NCBI RefSeq assembly: GCF_030463565.1
Contig: NC_134654.1
Location: 15,330,202 to 15,394,201 of the forward strand
From: Pelecanus crispus
Lineage: Eukaryota > Chordata > Aves > Pelecaniformes > Pelecanidae
Direction of reading: 5' to 3'
DNA length: 64,000 nucleotides
The position numbers were made by a program, and so were the translations under genes. The notes under the pieces were generated by a model. It was not told where the DNA came from. It saw only the letters and a program-made list of their open reading frames with translations, and made no database searches. Positions 16,073-25,385 of the stretch are shown here, piece after piece. How positions within the stretch are numbered: the stretch's first letter is position 1; each line of letters opens with the position of its first letter.

Positions 16073-17179
16073 TTAAAAAGAGGGTAAGATCCACCGGGTG
16101 CTAATCCGGTGTATTTTTCCAGAACAATCTTTAGCTTCCCATGCATAGGGGTTTTTGACGGTAGTTAATACCATTGGTACCATTCCAATCTGAGGCATTT
16201 TCACCAGTACAGGTTGTCCAGAGAAAAATTCTATAGAAGGTTCCTCTGGTTTACTATGAACTCTTGGGGTGATTGTATAAGCAGATGCACAGAAGGCTTT
16301 CATTTTGGTGCAACCATCTCCGCTCCATCGGTTATTTAACTGGTAGATGGCATCATACAACCACAAATGCCACCCAGGTTTATGAGTGTTTGCAAAATGC
16401 TTAACCAATCCGTTGGTGTGTTCCACAATGCCATTCGCCTGCGGATAGTAGGGGGTGTGAAATACCCACCGAATCCCTTCTTCCTTGGCCCAGTCTTGTA
16501 CCACTGTAGCTGTAAAGTGTGAGCCATTATCACTTTGAATCTATTCTGGCAGGGGAAGTGTGCTGAACCATCCTTTAAGGCCTTTTACAGTGTTTTCCCC
16601 AGTAGCTGATGTGAAGTCAGCAGCCATGGTGAGACCAGATATAACTTCTACTCCCACCAGGACACATCTTTTCCCACCTGAGGGTCACAATGGGCTAATA
16701 TAATCAATCTGCCAAGAGTGCCACAATGTTTTCCTGTCCCGAATGTGCAGGGGCAGCGCTTTACTTGGATGGTCTTTGTTAAGTCGTAAACAGCACTGTG
16801 AACAGGCAGTTACTACTTGTTCACATAGTTTAACTGATACGGGCCATCCTCGGGCTATCCCTTCCTGATATAAGTCGGCCCATCTGGTGTGACCACACTT
16901 AACATGCAGCCATTTGAGTAAATGCTCCCACTCTTGGTTATCATTTACAACATCAATCTGTCGCAGCCGCGTAAGGCTGTCTACCTGTTGATTGAACTGA
17001 GCAGAGATAGAATTTGATTGATCATGTCCTTTTACCCATCCAACATGTAGAATCCACTGCTCTCCTATCTCTAACAATTGCTTCCAGCTATCGGTTTGCC
17101 AGACTGGAATCCTGTTCACCTGCCAATCATTTGCTGCCCAGTGACCTATTCATTCAGTAGCTCATTTAAAGACAGCATA
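16073..17179 (-). pseudogene. ERV RNase H end and integrase, with stops
   Basis: Three in-frame stops cluster between 17180 and 17122. The RNase H end and the HHCC zinc-binding region follow (HVKCGHTRW, then CSQCC near 16800). The integrase catalytic triad is visible: Asp in QIDYISPL near 16700, Asp in QSDNGSHF near 16527, and Glu in NGIVE near 16420, with exactly 35 residues between the second Asp and the Glu. Further stops lie near 16685 and 16544. The C-terminal frame is open at 16073-16504 and ends ISTRWILPSF. Confidence 0.88.
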
Positions 17180-18860
17180 CTAGTCAGTGTAGATGTGGCT
17201 AGCACCCTGTTGCACGGCTAATAGGACTGCTGTAAGTTCTCCTACCTGTGCACTACCTTCACCTGTTTCAATCGATTTTTCTCCTGTTGCTACTTCTAGT
17301 GTTACAGCTTTGTATTTCCACTTATTGCTCTCCCTATAGGATGATGCATCAGTAAACCACACTCCTGTAAGATCACCACCTTCCTTTAAAGGGGGTGCTT
17401 CCCGAATTGGGGATGGTTTGTTTGGTGGGGCCTGGAACAAGAGAGTACTATCTATGTCTTTTTGCAGTTTAGATATTTTAATGTTACCCTCAGTGATTGG
17501 CATAATTTCATTAATGCCCTCTAGATAGGCATACCACTTACGAACTGTGGGCTTCTGGGCAATGCCGGCAGGCGGTATTGTTCCCTTATGGACTTTATCC
17601 AGGAGGCCAAAAGGTCCTCGAATGATCATATTCTGTTTTCTCCTTATTTGTTCTGTATGTTTCATTGCTCGCACCAGGGACAGCAAACCCTTCTCAAGAT
17701 CTGAATATCTCCTTTCAGTATCATTAAAAGAGTGGGAGCTAAATTCCAGTGGTTTTTCTGGTCCCTCTGGCCCCCTTTGCCACAGGTTACAATGGGAACC
17801 ATGTTCACTGAACCCCCATTCCACATGGATAGGGTCAGTTGGATGTATAAGACCAAGTTGCTGGAATATCCTCAGTTCTTTTATTAACAATTCTAATGCA
17901 CTTGTATGGTGTTCGGTCCATTCCCAGGATTTTCCCTTTCTTAACAAATTGTACAGGGGATGTGCAATAATAGCAAAGCTGGGAATATGTTTGCGCCAGT
18001 AACTTAAAGCGCCCAGGACTTGTTGTAATTCCTTTATGCTAGATGGCCTTTGTCCATGGTCTATTGTTTCCAGGGTGTCCGGAGGAACAGAAGCGGCTTC
18101 TTTAACCCACCAGACTTCCAGGAATTTAACTTCCTGTGCAGGTCCCTGGCACTTTGAGTCTGGGATTTCCAGTCCCAAGTCAACCGGTGTTCCCTGAATG
18201 CTTTCCATTGCGTCTCTTACACTGTTTTGGCTCTCTCCCCCTATTAAGATGTCATCAACATACTGATATACGGTACTATCGGATGAGATAGGAATCTCTG
18301 CTAAGATATTAGCCAGAGCATTGCGAGCAACAGTGGGGGAATGTTTATATCCTTGCGGCAGCCTGTTAAAGGTGTATTGGATCCCTTTCCATGTAAAAGC
18401 AAACTGCTTTATCCTGTTCAAGGAAAGGAATCATAAAGAACATATCTTTAACATCTAAGGCAGCCATCCAAGGATGGGCAGCTCCTTGTATCAGTGTTAC
18501 TATTTCTGCTAGGTTTGGGGCTGCGGCAGTCAAAGGGGCAGTATTGGCATTTAACTGTTGGTAATCCACTGTAAAATGCCATTGCCTGGTTGGTTTTTTT
18601 ACTGGCCACACTGGGGAATTGTAAGGCGAATGAGTCCTTTTAATAATGCCTCTTTTTTCTAAATCCATTACCACCCCGTCAATCCCCATAAGTGCTGCTG
18701 CTGGCAGCATATATTGCTGAACATTAGTGATTTTAGAGGGGGGTAGGGGTATGGATGTTTGCAACAGACTCAATTTCACTATGCCTGATTCTTTTTCATT
18801 TCTCGCGAAACTCCACACAGTTCCATCAGGGAGTTTCCACATCCATCCACGTAATATATC
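17180..18860 (-). pseudogene. ERV reverse transcriptase and start of RNase H, frameshifted
   Basis: Retroviral RNA-dependent DNA polymerase. Motifs in order: SPVWPVKK and TVDYQQLN near 18550-18620, ALDVKDMFF near 18450, LPQGYKHSP near 18340, and the catalytic YVDD at 18251-18262. A 1-nt-type frameshift near 18400 separates the upstream frame (open to 18366) from the downstream frame (18421-17180). The connection region and RNase H start (FTDASSY near 17340) follow; the frame ends at a TAG at 17180. The palm and connection style is like class III (ERV-L/foamy-related) polymerases. Confidence 0.88.
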
Positions 18861-19005
18861 AAATCCTAGAATGTTAGTATTTGAGGCACCAACTAACACC
18901 TCTTCTCTGGTTAATCTTTGTTCCTCTGGCAACCAGAGTGAAATCTTTGCAGTAACGCATTCCTTTTCCACACCATTAATTCCGGTGAATTTAACCCTAT
19001 GTCAG

Positions 19006-19589
19006 TGTCCTGGTTTTGGCTGGGATAGAGTTAATTTTCTTCCTAGTAGTAGGCATAGTGCTGTGTTTTGGATTTAGTAGGAGAAGAATGTTGATAACAC
19101 ACTGATGTTTTTAGTTGTTGCTGAGTACTGCTTATGCTAGTCAAGGACTTTTCAGCTTCCCATGCTCTACCAGGTGCACAAGAAACTGGGAGGGGACACA
19201 GACAGAATAGTTGATCCAAACTGACCAAAGGGCTATTCCATACAATATGACATCATGCTCAGTATATAAACTGGGGGGGGGGGGTTGGACGGGGTTGGAC
19301 GGGGAGCAGCAATCGCTGCTCGGGAACTGTCTAGGTATCGGTCGGCGGGTGGTGAGCAATTGCATTGTGCATCATTTGCTTTGTATATTATTATTGTTAT
19401 TATCATTATTATATTGTTATTATTACCATAACTATTTTACTTTATTTCAATTATTAAACTGTTCTTATCTCAACCCAGGAGTGTTTCTCACTCTTACTCC
19501 TCCGATTCTCTCCCCCATCCCATCGGGGTAGGGGGGGTTAGGTAGCGGCTGCATGGTGCTTAGTTGCTCGCTGGGGCTAAACCATGACA
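19006..19589 (+). mobile_element. Solo LTR 1, inside ERV protease
   Basis: 584 bp, TGTCCTGG to CCATGACA, with perfect 5-bp duplications GTCAG at 19001-19005 and 19590-19594. It contains a TATATAAA box near 19262, ATTAAA near 19456, and a poly-G run. Same family and direction as the copies at 19997 and 60024. The plus direction is inferred from the TATA box and poly(A) signal order. Confidence 0.92.
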
Positions 19590-19769
19590 GTCAGCCAGGT
19601 GTTATGCCCAGAGTTTGTGCTGTTTCATTTGTGATTACTGACATTTGGGCCCCGGTGTCAATGAGAAAATTTACCAATATTTTTGGGGGTCCAACAGGAA
19701 TAATAATAATAGGATCAGAGTATTCATTCGAGAGCCATTGAATTGCTAATACCCACCGGGCAGGGTGGC

Positions 19770-19996
19770 TCACTGCTCTCCCCAGGGATGGAAGTTTTTT
19801 TGCTGAGATTGCCCCTCACCAATCAAGCTTGGTGCAGGGGATGTACTTTCTTTATGGGTTGGAGGTTTTCCAGTCGGGCAATTCTCCCAGGCTGGGTTAT
19901 TCCTTTTACGCAGAGATTGGATCAATGTACGGAGGTCCTCTGTAGAGACGCCACGCAAAATTTGTCAGGGTATACCCAAATCTAGGGCTTTGCACC
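19770..19996 (-). pseudogene. ERV gag-like ORF, distal part
   Basis: Continuation of the first ORF on the far side of the solo LTR at 19997-20561. The frame is open at 19770-19958 with an in-frame TGA upstream at about 19966, and ends with a TGA at 19772-19770. A slippery heptamer lies 7 codons before that stop. The protease follows in the -1 frame. Confidence 0.55.
19794..19800 (-). promoter_or_regulatory. Probable -1 frameshift site between gag and protease
   Basis: Minus strand A AAA AAC, in the correct phase (CAA AAA AAC in the gag frame), with the protease frame -1 and the gag stop 22 bp downstream. A CCACC/GGTGG hairpin follows about 25 nt later, further than the usual 5-9 nt spacer, so the stimulatory structure is uncertain. 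Confidence 0.6.
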
Positions 19997-20561
19997 TGTC
20001 CTGGTTTCGGCTGGGATAGAGTTAATTTTCTTCCTAGCAGCAGGCATAGTGCTGTGTTTTGGATTTAGTAGGAGAAGAATGTTGATAACACGCTGATGTT
20101 TTTAGTTGTTGCTGAGTACTGCTTATGCTAGTCAAGGACTTCTTCAGCTTCCCATGCTCTGCCAGGTGCACAAGAAACTGGGAGGGGACACAGACAGAAT
20201 AGTTGATCCAAACTGACCAAAGGGCTATTCCGTACCATATGACGTCATGCTCAGTATATAAACTGGGGGGGGGTGGCCAGGGAGCAGCGATCGCTGCTTG
20301 GGAACTGTCTAGGTATTGATCGGCGGGTGGTGAGCAATTGCATTGTGCATCACTTGCTTTGTATATTATTGTTATCAGTATTATATTGTTATTATTATCA
20401 TTACTGTTTTACTTTATTTCAATTATTAAACTGTTCTTATCTCAACCCAGGAGTGTTTCTCACTCTTACTCCTCCGATTCTCTCCCCCATCCCATCGGGG
20501 TAGGGGGAGTGAGCGAGCGGCTGCGTGGTGCTTAGTTGCTGGCTGGGGCTAAACCATGACA
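19997..20561 (+). mobile_element. Solo LTR 2, inside ERV gag-like ORF
   Basis: 565 bp, TGTCCTGG to CCATGACA, flanked by GCACC (19992-19996) and GCGCC (20562-20566), a 5-bp duplication with one transition. It lies only 402 bp from solo LTR 1. It has the same TATATAAA and ATTAAA signals. Confidence 0.9.
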
Positions 20562-21292
20562 GCGCCACAGCTCACCCCGTTCCTTATTAGGTTTGAACCT
20601 CCCATTAAATTTAGGATTCTGTGCGTGGACTTGGTGGACTCGCCAGGCTTTGCTGGTGACCATGGGATTGTTCGCACAGTAGTGCGGACTTCATCATCAT
20701 CATCAACAGTGGTCTCAGTTTTAATCAAAGGTCGTAAAGAAACCAACTGAGGCTCAGGGTCAGAGGTCCCTTCGACCTCATCATCATCACTGTCAAACCA
20801 AATATCACCATCCCAAGTTTCAGAGCTTGCACTATGCATCAATCTGTGAATCTGCTTAACCGTAGCAGAAGGCCGATCTAACAGCCAATTAACCCTTTCC
20901 AGCAATGGTTTGAGATTATTATTCTTATTCATGAGTTTATCAACTCGGGTTCCTAGCATTTTTCCTGTCTCCCTCTCAAAAACCAATGATGACTTCAACA
21001 CCTCATTTTCCAATTTTAAGGCTGTATATTCCACATCAGAAACTAGTTTGGGAGCAGGGTTTTCTTTAGCCTGTTGCTGAGCACAAGATAAACAAGCTCC
21101 TAACACTGCACAAATCACACCTTTACCCTTTTTCACTCCAAACCTTTGCGCCACCTGACACTGCTCAATACGTTCTATCACTTTCTTTTCATCCTTCCAA
21201 AATTTCTGAGCCCACTCCTTCCAAAATTTCTGAGCCCACTCCTTCCCAGCCTGGGAAGGGGCACATTTGAATCTTTGCAGCAGTTTATCCAT
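20562..21292 (-). pseudogene. ERV gag-like first ORF, truncated by a solo LTR
   Basis: Open from ATG 21292 for about 243 codons until the solo LTR insertion at 20561. It starts just after the primer binding site, where gag is expected. Visible features are a Lys/Trp-rich start with a tandem 8-residue repeat EWAQKFWK (24-bp duplication at about 21197-21245), a predicted heptad-like helical stretch in the middle, an acidic patch (DSDDDEVEG) and a second DDDDEV cluster. I see no CCHC zinc knuckle and cannot point to a capsid major homology region, so it is an atypical gag. It may resemble the avian ENS-1/ERNI (Soprano) family, but that is only a hypothesis. Confidence 0.6.
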
Positions 21293-21296
21293 GGTA

Positions 21297-21314
21297 ATCC
21301 TGCCGACTACACCA
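21297..21314 (-). other. ERV primer binding site, tRNA-Ser type
   Basis: Minus strand TGGTGTAGTCGGCAGGAT lies 7 nt from the LTR-derived segment and just upstream of the gag-like ATG. From general knowledge of serine tRNAs (acceptor GTAGTCG, 3' end CGACTACGCCA), this is complementary to a tRNA-Ser 3' end with one mismatch. Serine-primed ERVs are known in class III (HERV-S). Confidence 0.7.
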
Positions 21315-21321
21315 ATTTTTC

Positions 21322-21544
21322 TGTTGCTTTAATAAATTGTTTTGATTTATTGGTCTAGCCGTGATAGTGGTCATTGAACGCGACCAGATGCTTTAAGTGT
21401 GGCCGTGATAGTTCATGCAGCATGACTAGATGAAAGGTGCCTACGTTATTTGTGAATCCATAATCGTGATAGTTCAGTGCACTGAACGCGACCGGACTTA
21501 TAACGATAAATTGGGTACCTTCCAAAGCCTCTCTTGATGCAATA
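21322..21544 (+). repeat. Inverted, U3-less LTR segment at the ERV 5' end
   Basis: 223 bp that align over their whole length with 11187-11409 in the opposite orientation; I count 13 differences, mostly C/T or G/A changes at CpG or TpG. It has tips TGTTGC/GCAATA and contains the perfect 16-bp palindrome GTTCAGTGCACTGAAC at 21472-21487. In a normal provirus this end would be a full LTR in the same direction as the left one. The U3 part is missing here and the segment is flipped. Confidence 0.85.
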
Positions 21545-21549
21545 TCTTC
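21545..21549. repeat. ERV target-site duplication, right copy
   Basis: TCTTC, partner of CCTTC at 11182-11186. The CR1 sequence on both sides is continuous once one copy is removed. Confidence 0.65.
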
Positions 21550-22095
21550 TGCTCAGCACTGGTGAGGCCACATCTGGAGTACTTGTTCAGTTCTGAGCTC
21601 CACAGTACAAGAGAGACATGGACATAGTGGAGAGAGTCCAGCAAAGGACTGTGAAGATGATTAAGAGACTGGAGCATCTCTCCAATGAGGAAAGGCTGAG
21701 ACAGCTGGAACTGAGGGTGCCTGGAGAAGAGAAGGCTCAAGGGGACCTCATCAAATATATAAATACCTAGAGGCAGGGTGTAAAGAAGATGGAGCCAAGA
21801 TCTTTTCAGTGGTGCCTAGTGACAGGGACAAGAGGCAATGGGTACAAAGTGAAACACAGGAGGCTCCATCAGAACTTTAGGAAACACTTTTTCACTGTGA
21901 GGATGACCAAGCACTGAAATAGGTTGCCCAGAGAGGTTCTGGAGTCTCCATCCTTAGAGATATTAAAAAGTCATCTGGACATGGTCCTGGACAGCTTCTA
22001 GGTGTCCTTGCCTGAGCAGGGGGGTTGGACCAGATGACCTCCATACATCTCTTCCAACCTCAGCCATTCTGTAATCCTGTGATTCTGTGAATGAT
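21545..22095 (+). mobile_element. CR1 LINE, right part (3' end)
   Basis: Continuation of the CR1 interrupted at 11186: the CR1 text 'CCCTTC / TCTTCTGCTCAGCACTGG' bridges the ERV. It contains the ORF2 C-terminal region with frame breaks and a 3' end near 'CTTCCAACCTCAGCCATTCTGT' followed by ATTCTGTGA-like tail repeats. Confidence 0.92.
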
Positions 22096-24935
22096 TCTAG
22101 GAAAGTGAGTTTTCATACCTGACAAGCTGGTTAAATCTGTAAAAACTCATTTTATGGAAATAAAGATAGATATAAAAGAGAAGAACATTTTCCTTACAGA
22201 GGAAATCTATGCCTCATAAAAGTGGATTTTTTGAAGGAATACACAAGCACATAGAGAATAAAATCTGTTTGAAATTGTGAGGCTGGATAGTCAAAACATT
22301 TTCAATGAAGTCCCTCATCATAATCAGTTAAAGAAAGAAGCCATCATGCGAAAAGATGAAAGGTTATTCTCAGGATTTATGACATTTAAAATGTAGGAAA
22401 CTGGATATAAATAAAATTGTAAAGCCTAATAGAACTGGTTTTCACAGTGGAGGAAGATTTTCAGTAGAATTCCACAGGAAGCTGTGCTGGAATATGTGTT
22501 GTTATGCACTTATTTATAAATGACAGGTAGGTAAATAGTGAAATAACAAATTTTGCTCATGACAGAAGCATTCAAGATACCCATAAATAGAGATCATGGT
22601 AGATTTGCTTGACCTATAGCTGAATATGTCCTTCAGTGGCCTTCAGTGGCCTTCCACAACTGCCCGGTTTGGGGAAATGAGGTGCCAGGCCAAGAACAGA
22701 AGTATCAGACATAAGTGTCCTCAAGGAGACTGTGGATCCTGCTGTACTCATGAATATCTGATGTGTTTTCCAGTGCATTCAATCCTGTTTTCCTTAGCTG
22801 CATCCTGATGGAGGAAAAGTGGGTATACCACTGCGGCTGGACTGCCTAAGTTTCATGTTCTACTATTTCATTTGTTTATTCCTCCGACATTAGATAGGAC
22901 CCCTCTTCATGGAACAATACTTGATGGTGGTTGCTTTGGCTGCTGAGCAGTTCAGCCAGTCATGAGTGGTCTTACTGACATTTGAATGGTGCTTGTCCAG
23001 TCCAGCAGAGGTGGCAAGAAACAGTTGGAGCTTTTTCTTATTTTCTATACTTGGACATTCTCTGTGGGGTGTTCACCAGCATTGGTCCAGACATCACTCA
23101 GCTTTCAACTACAAAGAATAAGTGCAATTTTTCAGATCCGTTTGGCCCACAGTTTGATCTAAATGCATGGGGATTTCAATGTTTTTCACTTCTTGCAGTA
23201 GCCTGGCTTTGTTGCCCATGACCATCTTGCATAACCCAGGGGAGTCAATGTAATTTTTGTTCCTCAGCATGAACTACAAGGTTAGAAAGTAACATAAATA
23301 TGTCTTTCCTAGCATCTAGGCACCACATCCAGCCATCATTTCAGGGCCAGATAATAAGGAACAAGAGGCTAGATCTTGTTAGTGAGGGATGTAGGGAGCA
23401 ATAGCTTCATTCTCCTCATGTTTTGCACGGAAGGCTTGGAGGCTTCAGAAAGGCTGAGAGACAGAGAGAACTGGTGCTTGAACAGTTTTGGCAGATGGTG
23501 TCATGCAAACTGAAATAAACAATATGGATAAGATGGGTTGCCATTACTGTTGTTCCAACATTCGAGTTACCTGGAACTGCTTCTCCCCAAGCAAAGGGAA
23601 AACCTTTATGTGTGCCCTTGAAAACCATAGAAAAAGTACAAACATTTCCAGCAGAGTGGTACACTTCCTGCTGCATGCCAAATGCACCCTTTCAGCTATC
23701 AATGCTATATGCTGCCATCAGCATTCACTGCTTGTATCACACCCTGATATAACATTTATCCAGTCTACATAGGAATAGTTAAATTTACCATTGCTGTGGT
23801 GTTTCATGCCTTGCAACCTCTTGTTCTCCCTCAGGATGTCATAGTTGTCACCATTTTGGTTAGATTAACCCTATACCCCATTTTTCTGCTTTGGCTTGCA
23901 ATTTCAATCCCAAGGAATTCTCTGCTACTTAACATGTGCCTTTTCTTCATAAAGTGTGACTCTACTCTTTTGTTTCATGCTTCCCTGGTGTTATGTGCTA
24001 TGCCAGTGCAGGGTCCTTTCTTTTTCCTGTCTTTTGCAAAAGTCCAGGAATCCCTAAGGCCTCTTATGGGCTACAACTTTCTGTTATTTATGCTTACAAA
24101 TGTGTTTATGGCTTTCTCTTCTCCTCCTGGGAAGATTCAGTCAGATTGTTCACCATAGGGCTACCATAGCCACTATCTCTCACTATATGTCACAATCTGT
24201 TTACCTCCCCATTGGATAAACTTAGGTATTGCTAAGATAATTGTGACAGTCTACTGAGCCACTGGAACATCTTACTTCTGATGAAAAAAAGGAGATTTTG
24301 TTCTCCCTGTTCTTTGCCCTGCTCTTCATCATTTTTGTTCAATCCTGGAAGGGGAGGAATTGGAGAGAAGTGGGATCTCCCACTGTATGCAGACGCAATT
24401 TGCCATTTCAACCTACTTTATATTGAGGAGCTGCTTCTTTAGGTTCAGCTAAAGTTTCAGTGTTTACAAAATCTCTGTCATTGTTAGCTTTAAGCAGCTA
24501 AGTGAGGTTGAAAGGCCAAGTCAGGTTCATTTGTGAGAGTTCCCACTGAAACAGCAAACATTTAGGCTTTTTTCTAAACCTACTGAAAAAGAAAAGAAGT
24601 CAAACATTTATCACTTAAAACTGATGCATTCATTTGAGCAATGTTTCCTTTCATCTTTTAATTCTCTTAAATGGAGAAGTTAAATTCTGTTAAATGTTTA
24701 AGAGGAGTCTGCACTGTTACTACACTGAAGTGTAACTACCACTGCTTGTTGTGTTTCCACACTTGTATAATGTGATTGAGCACAGTGGGATAGTAATGGG
24801 GAAGCAATGACTTACCATGTTTATAAAATGCACCTAGGTAAAGGGTGACCAAACAGTACATCAGCCCTCTGTTATGGGAAGCATCTAATGAATGAAACAA
24901 ACTTTGAAGCAAAAAGAAAAATGAAGTGGTTCCTG
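22096..24935. other. Intergenic sequence, unassigned
   Basis: AT-rich, with a short tandem TCAGTGGCCT repeat at about 22634-22655. No gene, RNA or mobile element is recognised. Confidence 0.55.
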
Positions 24936-25385
24936 CCAACCATTATTTTTCTGCCATTGTTGTTTCCATCCACCTCTGCAGGGCTGGACTCCACCAACAC
25001 TGGAAGCAAAACACAGCACAGCTGAAAAAGAAGAGGCAGATTGAAAGACATCTCTGGATATAGACTGTCCTGATATTCCCCATGGAGGAGAGGGTATTCA
25101 GGCATGCTGAAAATAAATCCTTCTTGAGAAGATCACAGAATTACAGAATGACAGAGTGCTTGAGGTTAGAAGGGACTCCTGGAGGTCATCTGGTCCAACC
25201 CCCCTGCACAAGAGGGCCAATTAGAGCCAGTTGCCACCTAGAGCCAAATCAGGCAGCTGCCTCACTTTCTGCCAGACACAACTGCTTCTCTCCCATGTTC
25301 TGTGGTAATTGAAGAGATTCTGAGAGTGAAAGGCCACATTTTAGTGCAAGTTGAATCATGGAAGTAAGTGGAAATGTCTCAAGAA
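24936..25385. promoter_or_regulatory. Duplicated upstream noncoding block, copy 1 (candidate regulatory element)
   Basis: Stretches such as CTCTGGATA(T/C)AG(A/G)CTGTCCTG, CATGCTGAAAATA(G/A)A..CCTTCTTGA and GCTGCCTCACTTTCT recur in the same order at 63632-64000. This copy is interrupted by a CR1 fragment at 25134-25255. It contains CAGCTG E-boxes near 25018 and 25255. It lies about 16.6 kb upstream of gene B. Confidence 0.55.
25134..25255 (-). mobile_element. CR1 3'-end fragment
   Basis: Reads ATCACAGAATTACAGAAT, then the CR1 end module (GGTTAGAAGGGACTCCTGGAGGTCATCTGGTCCAACCC in shortened, mutated form). It is inserted in the duplicated upstream block. Confidence 0.8.

Larger units (their letters stand above)
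18860..19800 (-). pseudogene. ERV protease, split by a solo LTR
   Basis: Aspartic protease of the retroviral family, which cleaves viral polyproteins. The active-site motif FLIDTGAQ is at about 19645-19668 (Asp-Thr-Gly at 19651-19659). The C-terminal family motif NILGFDILRG is at about 18848-18880, on the other side of the 584-bp LTR inserted at 19006-19589. The insertion breaks the reading frame. Confidence 0.85.
11187..21544 (-). mobile_element. Env-bearing endogenous retrovirus (class III-like) with inverted ends
   Basis: A 10,358-bp provirus read on the minus strand: altered 5' end, primer binding site, gag-like ORF, protease, RT, RNase H, integrase, env, polypurine tract, 3' LTR. Class III is inferred from the tRNA-Ser-like primer site and 5-bp target duplication. 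It sits inside a CR1 with flanks CCTTC (11182-11186) and TCTTC (21545-21549), a 5-bp duplication with one mismatch. Each gene is broken by stops, frameshifts or later insertions: solo LTRs at 19006-19589 and 19997-20561, and a CR1 at about 13038-14258. Both outer ends carry the same U5-type terminus in inverted orientation, which a normal provirus does not. It is an inert genomic relic. Confidence 0.9.

Noticed and set aside
19211..19531. Open frames in the solo LTRs, repeated at 20273 and 60283
   Set aside because: They recur only because the LTRs are copies; they span the LTR promoter and poly(A) region.
11187..21544. Inverted terminal repeats suggested a DNA transposon or Maverick-like element
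   Set aside because: The interior has a tRNA primer site, protease, RT, RNase H, integrase, env and a polypurine tract, and the left repeat belongs to a normal LTR.
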